A stretch of 18,706 nucleotides of DNA. It comes from JBOGJI01 sp050747865. GTDB lineage: Bacteria; Acidobacteriota; Thermoanaerobaculia; Multivoradales; JAHEKO01. Each line of letters starts with the position of its first letter. Positions within the stretch are counted from its first letter, which is position 1. Where the stretch lies: the NCBI GenBank assembly GCA_050747865.1, contig JBOGJI010000162.1:1-18706 (forward strand), given 5' to 3'. Position numbers and translations under genes: made by a program. Below, one piece after another: positions 1 to 6,639 of the stretch. The notes below the pieces were generated by a model. It saw nothing but the letters and a program-made list of their open reading frames with translations. It did not search any database and had not been told where the DNA came from.

Positions 1-202
1 CTTCTGGGCCTCGCGCCAGCGCTCCGCCGGCCGCGCGGTGCCCCCGCCTGGACCGGCGGCGCGCCGGTGCCTGGGCCTCGGCCTCAGCCTCGGTGGGTGC
101 GACGACCGCGGCCGGGCTCTCCTCAACGGGGGCCTGCGAAGCCTCCTCCTCCTCGGCCGCAGGGACGTCGTCCCCGGGAGGCCGCAGCCACCAGGGTCTC
201 AT
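1..202 (-). CDS. Possible 5' end of an unidentified gene, cut by the window edge
   Basis: An ATG at 202 reads leftward with no stop to the window edge. The predicted start is MRPWWLRPPGDD, followed by a Glu/Ala/Pro-rich acidic stretch and then an Arg-rich patch (APARRRSRRG). Such acidic-then-basic N-terminal tails occur on many proteins, so no function can be given. No good Shine-Dalgarno is visible before the ATG. After about residue 50 the reading becomes less protein-like. The +1 frame from about position 44 (ending PAERWREAQK) looks better, so a one-base slip at the five-C run at 41-45 is possible. The gene would be divergent from the OPT transporter. It could equally be non-coding GC-rich sequence. 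Confidence 0.33.
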   Translation of the reverse strand, partial: MRPWWLRPPGDDVPAAEEEEASQAPVEESPAAVVAPTEAEAEAQAPARRRSRRGHRAAGGALARGPE

Positions 203-377
203 GGCGTACGGGCGCCCTGCGGATCGAGGTGCATCGCTGTCGGAGGCCTGAGATTCGTCGCTGAGCGTAAGTCTCTGTGAGCGCGAGACGTTCGACCGAG
301 GGGCGCGGGCCGCCCGGTCGGGGGGCTAGTGTATCATCGCCCGCCGAAGAATTCGCCAGGCCTTACGCAACCCGCGC
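203..377. promoter_or_regulatory. Intergenic region upstream of the OPT gene, with a possible -10 box
   Basis: No convincing gene lies here. TATCAT at 332-337 differs from the sigma-70 -10 consensus at one position and sits about 54 bases before the OPT start. No recognisable -35 hexamer lies 16-18 bases upstream, so this is only a weak promoter candidate for the OPT gene. The short plus-strand frames in this stretch have compositions typical of GC-rich shadow frames. Confidence 0.25.
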
Positions 378-386
378 GAGGAGGGA
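378..386 (+). promoter_or_regulatory. Strong Shine-Dalgarno that sets the OPT start
   Basis: GAGGAGGGA lies four bases before ATG 391. It is the only strong ribosome-binding site near the 5' end of this frame. The frame is open back to an ATG at 277, but that extension (Arg/Gly/Ser-rich) does not look like the start of an OPT protein. The start is therefore placed at 391. Confidence 0.8.
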
Positions 387-390
387 TCTC

Positions 391-2376
391 ATGGAGCAGA
401 AACCCCAGGCCCCGTTCATCCCGCCGTCGTCCGACATACCCGAGCTGACCGTCAAGGCGGTGCTCCTCGGTGTCCTGATGGCGGTGATCCTGGGCGCGGC
501 CAACGCCTACCTCGGGATGAAGGCCGGCCTGACGGTCGCCGCCACCTTCCCCGCCGCGGTGGTGGCGATGGCCGCCCTGCGCAGCTTCAAGGGGACGATC
601 CTCGAGGAGAACGTGGCCCGCACCACGGCCTCGGTCGGCGAGGCCCTGGTGGCGGGCGCGATCTTCACCCTGCCGGCGTTCGTCATCGCCGGCGCCTGGG
701 AGCATTTGCGCTACTGGGAGAGCACGGCGATCATGCTCATCGGCGGTCTCCTGGGGGTGCTGTTCATCATCGTGCTGCGCCGCCCGCTGGTGGTCGAGGC
801 GACCGATCTCCCGTACCCCGAGAGCGTCGCCGCGGCCGAGATCCACAAGGCCGGCCAGGGGGGGCAGACCGGGGCCAAATACGTCTTCGGGGCGATGGGG
901 CTGGCCGGGCTCTGGGAACTCGTCAAAAACGTCAACGGGATCCAGATCGTCGCCGACTCGGCGTCGCGCTTCGTCTCCCTCGGCCGCTCGACGATCCAGG
1001 TGCTGCAGGACAAGATCGAATACGCGGGCGGCCTGCTGCTGTCGACGCCCGCCGCCTCGCCGGCGTTGATCGGCGTCGGCTACATCGTCGGCACGCGCGT
1101 CTCCTCGGTGCTCTTCGCCGGCGCCGTGCTGGGCTGGCTGCTGCTCGTGCCCCTGTCCTTCTTCCTCAACCCGTCGCTCGCCGCCCAGGCGGGCGAGGGC
1201 GGCTGGGCCGACTTGACGCGGGCGATCTGGAGCCGCCAGGTGCGGCCGCTCGCCGTCGGCACCATGATCGTGGCGGCGTTCTACACCTTGTTCAATCTGC
1301 GCAAGTCGCTGGTCGCGGGCATCCGCAAGGCGGTCAAGGAGCTGGACGTCTCCGGAGGCGGCGGTGCCGCGGTGCCGCGCACCGAGCAGGATCTCAACGT
1401 CAAGCGGGTCTTTTTCGCCGTCGGCCTGTTGGCGATCCCGCTGTTCCTCCTCTACCGCCACTTCGCGGCGTCGCTCCCGGCCGGGCTGCTGCTCACCGTG
1501 GTCATGGTGATCCTCGGCTTCCTCTTCGCCGCGGTCGCCGGCTACCTCGTCGGCCTGATCGGCAGCTCGAACAACCCGATCTCCGGGCTCACCCTGTCGG
1601 CGCTGCTGATCAGCGCGCTCCTCATGGTGCTCATCGGGGTCGTCGACGTCCACGGCGTCGCCGCGGTGCTGGGCGTCGCCGGTGTGGTCTGCTGTGCGGC
1701 CGGCATCGCCGGCGACATGATGCAGGACCTGAAGGTCGGCCAACTCCTGGGCGGCACGCCGCGGCGCATGCAGATCGCCGAGATCATCGGCGTCGTCGCC
1801 GCGGCTCTGGTGCTCGCCATCCCCCTGGCGGCGCTCGACAAGGTCTACCACATCGGCTCGGCCGAGCTGCCGGCGCCGCAGGCCGGCCTCATGGCGCTGA
1901 TGGCCAACGGCATCGTCGGCGGTGAGATGGCCTGGCCGCTGGTCATCACCGGCATGTTCCTCGCCTTGGGGCTGATCCTCATCAAGTCGCCGTCGCCCAT
2001 GCTGATCGCGGTGGGCATGTACCTGCCGTTCGAGTCGACGGCGGCGATCTTCGTCGGCGGCCTCATCAAGTGGCTGTTCCAGCGCCGCGCCGAGCGCATG
2101 GGGGCCAGCGACGAGGAGCGCACCCGCGGCGAGAACATCGGCACCCTGCTCTCCTCCGGGTTCATCGCCGGCGAATCGCTGATGGCGGTCCTCCTCGCCT
2201 TCGTCGTGCTCGGCGGCAGCTTGGTCGGGGTGCCGGAAGGCGAGCGCATCCTGCCGTTCGTCTCGCGGAACTTCTGGCTCGGGCTGCTGGTATACCCGGC
2301 GCTGCTCTACTTCCTGGTCTGGCTGCCAACCAAGAGGATGCGCGAAGGCGGCATGCCGGCCACGAAGATCGAGTAA
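391..2376 (+). CDS. OPT-family oligopeptide transporter
   Basis: This encodes a 661-residue, very hydrophobic inner-membrane protein with about 15-16 predicted membrane segments. It matches the prokaryotic OPT transporter family, whose members are proton-coupled importers of short peptides or, in the YSL-like branch, metal chelates. The substrate here cannot be told. Family-like features are the N-terminal NAYLGMKAGLTVAATFP segment, the conserved SSNNPISG motif mid-protein, and the GDMMQDLKVGQLLGGTPR loop. Full length is usual for the bacterial family. The gene is monocistronic, with a strong Shine-Dalgarno 4 bases before the ATG. It converges on the exporter-ABM gene across 48 bases holding a GC-rich hairpin. 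An opposite-strand open frame of similar length over the gene is a shadow. Confidence 0.93.
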   Translation: MEQKPQAPFIPPSSDIPELTVKAVLLGVLMAVILGAANAYLGMKAGLTVAATFPAAVVAMAALRSFKGTILEENVARTTASVGEALVAGAIFTLPAFVIAGAWEHLRYWESTAIMLIGGLLGVLFIIVLRRPLVVEATDLPYPESVAAAEIHKAGQGGQTGAKYVFGAMGLAGLWELVKNVNGIQIVADSASRFVSLGRSTIQVLQDKIEYAGGLLLSTPAASPALIGVGYIVGTRVSSVLFAGAVLGWLLLVPLSFFLNPSLAAQAGEGGWADLTRAIWSRQVRPLAVGTMIVAAFYTLFNLRKSLVAGIRKAVKELDVSGGGGAAVPRTEQDLNVKRVFFAVGLLAIPLFLLYRHFAASLPAGLLLTVVMVILGFLFAAVAGYLVGLIGSSNNPISGLTLSALLISALLMVLIGVVDVHGVAAVLGVAGVVCCAAGIAGDMMQDLKVGQLLGGTPRRMQIAEIIGVVAAALVLAIPLAALDKVYHIGSAELPAPQAGLMALMANGIVGGEMAWPLVITGMFLALGLILIKSPSPMLIAVGMYLPFESTAAIFVGGLIKWLFQRRAERMGASDEERTRGENIGTLLSSGFIAGESLMAVLLAFVVLGGSLVGVPEGERILPFVSRNFWLGLLVYPALLYFLVWLPTKRMREGGMPATKIE

Positions 2377-2380
2377 CCCC

Positions 2381-2418
2381 CCCACCTCCCCGCCCAGGGA
2401 TCAGGGGCGAGGGGTGGG
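2381..2418. terminator. GC-rich hairpin between two convergent genes (possible bidirectional terminator)
   Basis: CCCACCTCCCCGCCC (2381-2395) and GGGGCGAGGGGTGGG (2404-2418) can pair, with a few bulges, around a short loop. The hairpin fills most of the gap between the two converging stop codons, which suits a shared terminator. There is no T-run on either side, so it is not a classic intrinsic terminator. Confidence 0.35.
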
Positions 2419-2424
2419 CGGGGG

Positions 2425-2733
2425 TCAGGTGTCGCCGAGGACGACCTGGAAGTGGTCGACCGTGGGTCGGAGCTCGAGCAGGTAGTCGCGGTCTTCGGGG
2501 TAGTAGCGCGCGCGCTCCGGCTCGGGACCGGCGAAGCGCCGCACCGCGTCCCAGTCGTCCCACAGGGAGAAGGTCACGAACTCGGTCGTACGCTCCTTGT
2601 CGCGGCGCAGCACCCACGCCCCGCGGTTGCCGGAGGTCGCCCGGTATTCGGCCAAGCCCGTCGCCTCGAGGTAGGCCTCGTAGTCGTCGGCCCGCTCGGC
2701 GGGGACCTCGCCGCTCCACATTCTCGCGAGCAT
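2425..2733 (-). CDS. ABM-like protein translated from an internal start within the exporter frame
   Basis: This entry is the C-terminal 102 residues of the fusion, starting MLARMWSGEVPAERADDYE. A clear Shine-Dalgarno (AGAGAGGAGA) ends 7 bases before the ATG. As a free protein this is a normal-length single-domain member of the dimeric ferredoxin-like-fold ABM group. Members of this group are usually small cytosolic proteins of unknown role that sometimes bind or oxidise small hydrophobic molecules. No catalytic assignment is possible here. The internal start suggests ancestral two-gene organisation (exporter, then ABM gene) with the exporter stop lost. Confidence 0.55.
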   Translation of the reverse strand: MLARMWSGEVPAERADDYEAYLEATGLAEYRATSGNRGAWVLRRDKERTTEFVTFSLWDDWDAVRRFAGPEPERARYYPEDRDYLLELRPTVDHFQVVLGDT

Positions 2734-3723
2734 CGTCAGTCTCCTCTCTGTGACCGGATCCGTGGTTCCCGTCCCCGGTGAGGCGCCGCTGCGCGAGGCG
2801 CTGCGGATCACCACGAAGGCGACCGCCGCCACCACGATGAGGCCGCCGAGCACGATGCGGCCGGTGATCGCCTCGTCGGCGAGCAACGCGCCGAGCAGCA
2901 GGGCGACCACGGGATTGACGTAGGCGTAGCTCGCCACGGTCGTCGGCGCCGCCGCTCCCAGCAGCCAGGCATAGGCGGTGTAGGCGACCAGCGAGCCGCA
3001 GACGATCAGGTAGACGAGGGCCAGCGAAGGACGCCCCCAGGCCGCCGCGGCATCGAAGCGGCCGAGCTCGCCGTTCAGCGCTCCCACGGCCGTCAGCAGG
3101 GCGCCGCCGGCGAGCATCTGCATGCCCGCGACCAGGCCCACCGGCAGGCCTTCGCGGCTGCGGCCGATCAGCGACCCCACCGCCCAGGAGAGCGATCCGG
3201 CGACGATGGCGGCCGCCGCCACCGGGTCGCCGACGCCTCTACCGCCCGGGTCGATGATCAAAGCGACCCCGGTGAAGCCCGCCAGCAGACCGGCCACCGA
3301 CCGCCATCCCGGCCGTGCCTCGCCGGGAATCAACGCGGTCAGCACCACGATCCACAGCGGCTCGGACGCGACCAGCAGCGCCGCCACCCCCGAAGGCACG
3401 GTCTGCTCCGCCCAGACGACCGCGCCGTGCCCGCCAAGAAACAGCAGCCCGCCGGTGAGCGCCGCCCGCGCCCAGGCGCGGCCGCTCGGCCGGACGTGCG
3501 GAATGCCGGCGGCGCCCGGAGAGCTCGCGGAGCTCCGCGCGCGCGCGCTCAGGCGCCACCGCGAGATGCCGTAGAGGATCGCACCGGCGATAAGGAATCG
3601 CACCCCGCCGAGCAGGAAGGGCGGCCACCCTTCGAGGCCGATACGGATCGCCAGGTAGGTCGAGCCCCAGATCAGGTAGACGGCCGCGAAGGCGGCGATC
3701 AGGCGCGGACGGTGGGTCCCCAT
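2425..3723 (-). CDS. EamA/DMT-type metabolite exporter fused in frame to an ABM-like domain
   Basis: A 432-residue open frame. Residues 1 to about 308 are an EamA drug/metabolite transporter with ten hydrophobic segments, including the family-typical start AAVYLIWGSTYLAIRIGLE and the repeat-2 segment TTVASYAYVNPVVALLLG. Homologues such as RhtA-like proteins export amino acids or other small metabolites. After a Ser/Gly/Thr-rich linker, residues 331-432 form a domain like stand-alone antibiotic-biosynthesis-monooxygenase (ABM) family proteins (RATSGNRGAWVLRR, LWDDWDAVRRFAG, ARYYPED). No stop separates the two parts. The ABM part has its own Shine-Dalgarno and ATG (2733), so both a fusion and a free ABM protein may be made. 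The gene starts one base after the Lrp stop, which indicates translational coupling. Lrp-type regulators commonly control adjacent exporters. A sequencing or mutational loss of the exporter stop codon is the main alternative to a true fusion. Confidence 0.85.
   Translation of the reverse strand: MGTHRPRLIAAFAAVYLIWGSTYLAIRIGLEGWPPFLLGGVRFLIAGAILYGISRWRLSARARSSASSPGAAGIPHVRPSGRAWARAALTGGLLFLGGHGAVVWAEQTVPSGVAALLVASEPLWIVVLTALIPGEARPGWRSVAGLLAGFTGVALIIDPGGRGVGDPVAAAAIVAGSLSWAVGSLIGRSREGLPVGLVAGMQMLAGGALLTAVGALNGELGRFDAAAAWGRPSLALVYLIVCGSLVAYTAYAWLLGAAAPTTVASYAYVNPVVALLLGALLADEAITGRIVLGGLIVVAAVAFVVIRSASRSGASPGTGTTDPVTERRLTMLARMWSGEVPAERADDYEAYLEATGLAEYRATSGNRGAWVLRRDKERTTEFVTFSLWDDWDAVRRFAGPEPERARYYPEDRDYLLELRPTVDHFQVVLGDT
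2741..2749 (-). promoter_or_regulatory. Internal Shine-Dalgarno for the ABM-like protein
   Basis: On the minus strand this reads AGAGAGGAG, 7 bases before ATG 2733, inside the exporter-ABM open frame. Its strength and spacing match the start-deciding sites of the cistrons in this window, so it is more than a chance purine run in the linker. Confidence 0.6.
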
Positions 3724-3724
3724 C

Positions 3725-4252
3725 TCATCCTCCGGCCAGCCGCCGGCCGCCCGACTCTCCGGCGGCGGCGCGCGGCGCCTCCACGGAGGCCTCGAGCGGC
3801 AAGGCCATCGTCTCCTTGACGGTGTCGAAGACCACGGTCGTCCGCGTGCCGCGAACGGTGCCGACGGCGCCGATGCCCTCCCGCATCAGCCGCGACAGAT
3901 CGTCCATGTCGCGCACCCGCACCTTGAGCAGGAAGCAGTCTTCGCCCGTGATGTGATGGACCTCCTGCACTTCGGGCAGGAGCGCCAGCGCGTCCGCCGT
4001 CCCCAGGTGCCCCGGCCGGTCGTCGCTGGCCACGAAGACGAAGGCGGTGAGCCCGAAGCCGAGCGCCGCCGGCTCGAGCCGCGGCTCGTAGCCGAGGATC
4101 ACTCCCGCCTCCTCCAGCTTGCGCAGCCGCGCGTGCACCGCCGAAGGAACCATCCCCACCTGCCGTGCGATCTCGGCCACCGGAGCCCTGGCGTCATTCT
4201 GCAGGATCGTCATGATCTTAATGTCTTTAGTGTCGATATCACTCTCAAACAT
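3725..4252 (-). CDS. Lrp/AsnC-family transcriptional regulator
   Basis: This is a 175-residue protein with the standard Lrp layout. An N-terminal winged helix-turn-helix spans about residues 6-60 (IDTKDIKIMTILQNDARAP, then AEIARQVGMVPSAVHARLRKLEE). A ligand-binding RAM domain follows at about 65-145 (VQEVHHITGEDCFLLKVRVRD). The last 30 or so residues, rich in Ala and Gly, form a tail not typical of the family. Such proteins are amino-acid-responsive octameric regulators and commonly control a neighbouring transporter and themselves. The exporter-ABM gene begins one base after its stop. The ATG has no Shine-Dalgarno but lies 9 bases after a plausible -10 box, so the mRNA may be leaderless. An inverted repeat overlaps its promoter and may be the autoregulatory operator. 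Confidence 0.9.
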   Translation of the reverse strand: MFESDIDTKDIKIMTILQNDARAPVAEIARQVGMVPSAVHARLRKLEEAGVILGYEPRLEPAALGFGLTAFVFVASDDRPGHLGTADALALLPEVQEVHHITGEDCFLLKVRVRDMDDLSRLMREGIGAVGTVRGTRTTVVFDTVKETMALPLEASVEAPRAAAGESGGRRLAGG

Positions 4253-4260
4253 CAGAGTCG

Positions 4261-4308
4261 GAGTGTATTATTCTCTTATCGCCGCTGTCAAGAGTAGAAT
4301 CGACACTC
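4261..4308. promoter_or_regulatory. Imperfect inverted repeat overlapping the lrp promoter (candidate Lrp operator)
   Basis: The left arm GAGTGTATTATTCTCTT (4261-4277) and right arm AAGAGTAGAATCGACACTC (4290-4308) are inverted copies. They match exactly over the five bases at each end, with an A/T-rich interior and a 12-base centre. A/T-rich dyads in otherwise GC-rich DNA are typical of Lrp-family sites. The dyad covers the predicted -35 and -10 of the lrp gene and also reaches toward pilD, so it could affect both divergent units. Confidence 0.5.
4262..4291 (-). promoter_or_regulatory. Sigma-70-type promoter of the lrp-exporter unit
   Basis: On the minus strand there is a perfect TTGACA (4291-4286), an 18-base spacer, and TACACT (4267-4262) as -10, matching at four of six positions. 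Transcription would begin about 3-4 bases before ATG 4252, which lacks a Shine-Dalgarno. The -10 assignment is the weaker part. Confidence 0.5.
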
Positions 4309-4339
4309 GGGCAATAGCCGGTTGTTCCTCCGCAGACAG

Positions 4340-4345
4340 TAGAAT
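4340..4345 (+). promoter_or_regulatory. Possible -10 box of pilD
   Basis: TAGAAT matches the -10 consensus at five of six positions and ends 9 bases before the GTG at 4355. A second TAGAAT lies at 4295-4300 inside the inverted repeat. Neither has a good -35. If the nearer one is used, the pilD transcript would be essentially leaderless, which agrees with the lack of a Shine-Dalgarno before the GTG. Confidence 0.35.
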
Positions 4346-4354
4346 CCCGTCACC

Positions 4355-5125
4355 GTGCCGTTCTGGCTCTTCGTCGCCCTGGCGGGCGTCTTCGGCTTGG
4401 TGGTGGGCAGCTACGCGAACGTCCTGGTCTCGCGCTTGCCGCGCGGCGAGTCGACGGTGCGGCCGAGATCGCGCTGCCCCGAGTGCGGCTCGCCCATCGC
4501 CGCGCGGGACAACGTCCCCATCCTCTCCTGGATCCTGCTGCGCGGCCGCTGCCGATCCTGCGCCGCCGCGATCTCCCCACGCTACCCCGTGGTCGAGGCG
4601 ATCACCGGAGGCCTCTTCGCCCTGGCCACCGCCTATTTCGGGATCGGTCTGCAGACCCTGTTCGCCCTCCTCCTCGTCTTCCTGCTCGTCAGCCTGGCGG
4701 CGATCGACGTAGAGCACCTGCTGCTGCCGGACAAGTTGACCCTGCCGGGGCTGCTCGTCGGCCTCCTGTCCCGGGCCGTGTTGCCGGAGTCCGGGTTCCT
4801 CGACGGCTTGCTCGGGGCCGTCGGCGGCGCCGGATTCCTCATCCTGGTGATCAACTTCTGGTACTGGCTGCGCAGCGAAGAGGGCATGGGGATGGGGGAC
4901 GTCAACATGCTGGCCATGATCGGCGCCTTCCTGGGCTGGCGGGGGATGCTGGTGGCGTTCGCGGCGGCCGTGGTGCTGGGCGCCGCCGTCGGCGTGACCG
5001 TCCTCGCCCTGCGGCGCGGAGGGCTCGGCACACGGCTGCCATTCGGCCTGTTCCTGGCGCTCGGCGGCCTCATGGCCTTGTTCGCCGGCGACGCGATCGT
5101 GGGCTGGTACCTGGGCCGGATCTGA
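4355..5125 (+). CDS. pilD: Prepilin peptidase / N-methyltransferase PilD
   Basis: This 256-residue polytopic inner-membrane aspartic protease cleaves the leader of type IV prepilins and pseudopilins after Gly, and in the bifunctional form N-methylates the new N-terminus. The N-terminal cytoplasmic domain has both Cys pairs (C41/C44 and C66/C69), the tetracysteine zinc site usual in bifunctional enzymes. The catalytic aspartates are visible as D118 (AAIDVEHLLLPD) and D182 in the GMGMGD motif of the GxGD protease class. Length is slightly below the usual 270-290. The start is GTG 4355, giving MPFWLFVALAGVFG; no Shine-Dalgarno is seen. The stop overlaps the kinase ATG by one base (TGATG). Substrates are probably the FimT-, PilV- and PilW-like proteins encoded downstream, plus a major pilin outside the window. 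Confidence 0.95.
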   Translation: MPFWLFVALAGVFGLVVGSYANVLVSRLPRGESTVRPRSRCPECGSPIAARDNVPILSWILLRGRCRSCAAAISPRYPVVEAITGGLFALATAYFGIGLQTLFALLLVFLLVSLAAIDVEHLLLPDKLTLPGLLVGLLSRAVLPESGFLDGLLGAVGGAGFLILVINFWYWLRSEEGMGMGDVNMLAMIGAFLGWRGMLVAFAAAVVLGAAVGVTVLALRRGGLGTRLPFGLFLALGGLMALFAGDAIVGWYLGRI

Positions 5126-6501
5126 TGGCTGACGAGCCCGCGCGCAGCGAGGTCGCCCGCACCCTCGGGCTGCGCCGCGAGGTGTCGCTGTTCATGCCCG
5201 CGGCGCTGGCGGTGCTGCTGGTGCTGTCGGTCGCCACGCTGCTGCTCTACCGGCAGGCGACGGCGGCACAGCTCGGGGCGCGAAGGGCGGAGGTCTCGGC
5301 TCTCGCGCGACTCGCCGCCGAGGCCGTGGCGGCGGACGACGAGGAGAAGCTGTCGGCGCTGCAGCGGGCGTCAGGAGCCACGGTGACCGTCGTCTCGGCA
5401 AGAGGCGCCATCGTGATCGGAGAAGAGCCCCTGGGAGCGCCGCCGATCTCCGCCGAGGCCCTGGCTCGCGTCGACGGACCCGTCACCCTCGGTCCCGACA
5501 AGGTGTTCAGCGATCGCATCGTGGCGCTGGCACCGCTGGGCCCGGCCGCCGGCCCCGATGCGCCGGCGGCGGCCCGGCGATACGTGCGCATCGACCGCCC
5601 GCTGCCCGCATTGGCGGCCGAGTGGCGGCGCCTCAAAGTCCTGACGCCGCTGGTGCTGGGCGTCGACGCGGTGCTGGCGGCGCTGGTGCTGCTCTTCCTG
5701 CGCCACGCCTTCCGCCCCTGGCGGGAGCTGGTGCGGCGTGCCGAAGAGGCCGGCATGGGAGCCTCCGGCGACGACGAGGTGGCGGTCCTGACGCGGACGT
5801 TCGAGCGCGCGCTCAAGCGCGAGCAGGCGGATCGCGAACGGCTGGCGGAGGGGCTGGCGCGCCTCGGCGAGATGGCGGCCGGCGTCGCGCACGAGCTGCG
5901 CAACGGTCTCGCGGCGCTGTCCGGGTATCTCGAGATGATCGAGCGGCGGGCCGAGGCCGCGCCGGAGCCGGCCCACCTGGCCGCGCTGCGCCGGGAGTGC
6001 CGGCACCTGGAGCGGGTGGTGGGGGACTTCCTGTCCTTCGCCCATCCGGGCACCACGCGCCTCGCCGAGGTGAGCCTGAGCGAGCTGGTGCGTCAGGTGC
6101 TCGCCGCGCCCGGCCTGCAGGCGGCGCAGCTCCACGTGGACGATCGCACCGACGGGACGGCGACCCTGCTGGCGGATGTGCACCTGCTGCAGCGCGCTCT
6201 CACCAACCTGGTGGCCAACGCCCTGGAGGCAGGCCCGGCCGGCGGTGCCGTGCGGATCGCGCTCGAGCGCGAGGGCTCGGAGTGGATCGTGGCCGTGGAG
6301 GATCGCGGGCCGGGGATCCCCGACCCGGTGCGGGAGCGTCTGTTCCAGCCCTTCGTGTCCGGCCGGCCCGGGGGCACGGGGCTGGGGCTGCCGCTGGCGC
6401 AGCGCATCGCCGGCCTGCACGGCGGCCGGATCGAGCTCAGGGACCGGGCCGACGGCGGCACCCGGGCGGAGCTGCGGCTGCCGGTTGGCAATTTCGGGTA
6501 A
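5125..6501 (+). CDS. Membrane sensor histidine kinase, possibly PilS/NtrB-like
   Basis: A 458-residue kinase. One membrane segment at about 20-42 and a second at about 173-194 flank an extracytoplasmic sensor region. A HAMP-like linker follows, then HisKA with the phospho-accepting H256 in GVAHELRN. The ATPase domain has an N-box (N361-N365, LTNLVANALEAG), a G1 box (DRGPG at 393-397) and a G2 box (GGTGLGL at 416-422). It would autophosphorylate and pass phosphate to a response regulator. No receiver is fused or adjacent on this strand. The nearest is the NtrC-type activator at 14649-15977, the class of partner usual for kinases with this core. The gene overlaps pilD by one base, so it is co-translated with the pilus peptidase; this supports, but does not prove, a pilus role. 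The frame is open far upstream through pilD, but ATG 5125 is the sensible start. Confidence 0.9.
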   Translation: MADEPARSEVARTLGLRREVSLFMPAALAVLLVLSVATLLLYRQATAAQLGARRAEVSALARLAAEAVAADDEEKLSALQRASGATVTVVSARGAIVIGEEPLGAPPISAEALARVDGPVTLGPDKVFSDRIVALAPLGPAAGPDAPAAARRYVRIDRPLPALAAEWRRLKVLTPLVLGVDAVLAALVLLFLRHAFRPWRELVRRAEEAGMGASGDDEVAVLTRTFERALKREQADRERLAEGLARLGEMAAGVAHELRNGLAALSGYLEMIERRAEAAPEPAHLAALRRECRHLERVVGDFLSFAHPGTTRLAEVSLSELVRQVLAAPGLQAAQLHVDDRTDGTATLLADVHLLQRALTNLVANALEAGPAGGAVRIALEREGSEWIVAVEDRGPGIPDPVRERLFQPFVSGRPGGTGLGLPLAQRIAGLHGGRIELRDRADGGTRAELRLPVGNFG

Positions 6502-6518
6502 TTCCGAAACATACCCGC

Positions 6519-6543
6519 ACCCGGACAGCCTCGGCTCCCGGGT
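6519..6543 (+). terminator. Small GC hairpin after the kinase gene
   Basis: ACCCGG (6519-6524) and CCGGGT (6538-6543) form a perfect six-pair stem with a 13-base loop, 17 bases after the kinase stop. There is no T-run. It may weakly terminate the pilD-kinase transcript or may be chance. Nothing gene-like is seen in the 138-base gap from 6502 to 6639. Confidence 0.22.
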
Positions 6544-6611
6544 CGTCTATCGCCGCACAAGATGCTTTCCTTCAGTGCTTTGCGTCCAATACACCCGCTC
6601 TTCGGCGACGC

Positions 6612-6627
6612 GGGCACCCACCTTGCT
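6612..6627 (+). promoter_or_regulatory. Candidate sigma-54 (-24/-12) promoter of the minor-pilin operon
   Basis: GGGCAC-N5-TTGCT matches the sigma-54 pattern TGGCAC-N5-TTGC(A/T), with one mismatch at the first base and the exact spacing between the GG and GC elements. Predicted transcription starts near 6638, just two bases before the fimT ATG. Pilin genes in Pseudomonas, Geobacter and Myxococcus are known to use sigma-54 with an NtrC-type activator, and such an activator is encoded at the other end of this cluster. The single mismatch and very short leader keep confidence moderate. Confidence 0.45.
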
Positions 6628-6639
6628 GAAGAGTCCGCC

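Noticed and set aside
277..390. N-terminal extension of the OPT gene from ATG 277
   Set aside because: The added residues are Arg/Gly/Ser-rich and there is no ribosome site at 277, while ATG 391 has GAGGAGGGA four bases upstream.
334..2385. 683-codon minus-strand open frame opposite the OPT transporter
   Set aside because: Its composition (Arg, Asp, Glu, His, Gln repeats) is the normal antisense shadow of a hydrophobic GC-rich gene. The plus-strand frame has clear family motifs and a ribosome site.
3530..3550. Alternating CG run and GAGCTC repeats in the exporter gene
   Set aside because: It falls in the coding sequence for a variable cytoplasmic loop and is explained by codon bias. There is no sign of a separate function.
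4483..5124. Upstream extension of the kinase frame through pilD
   Set aside because: It overlaps pilD in another frame with Arg-rich shadow sequence. The kinase starts naturally at ATG 5125, overlapping the pilD stop.
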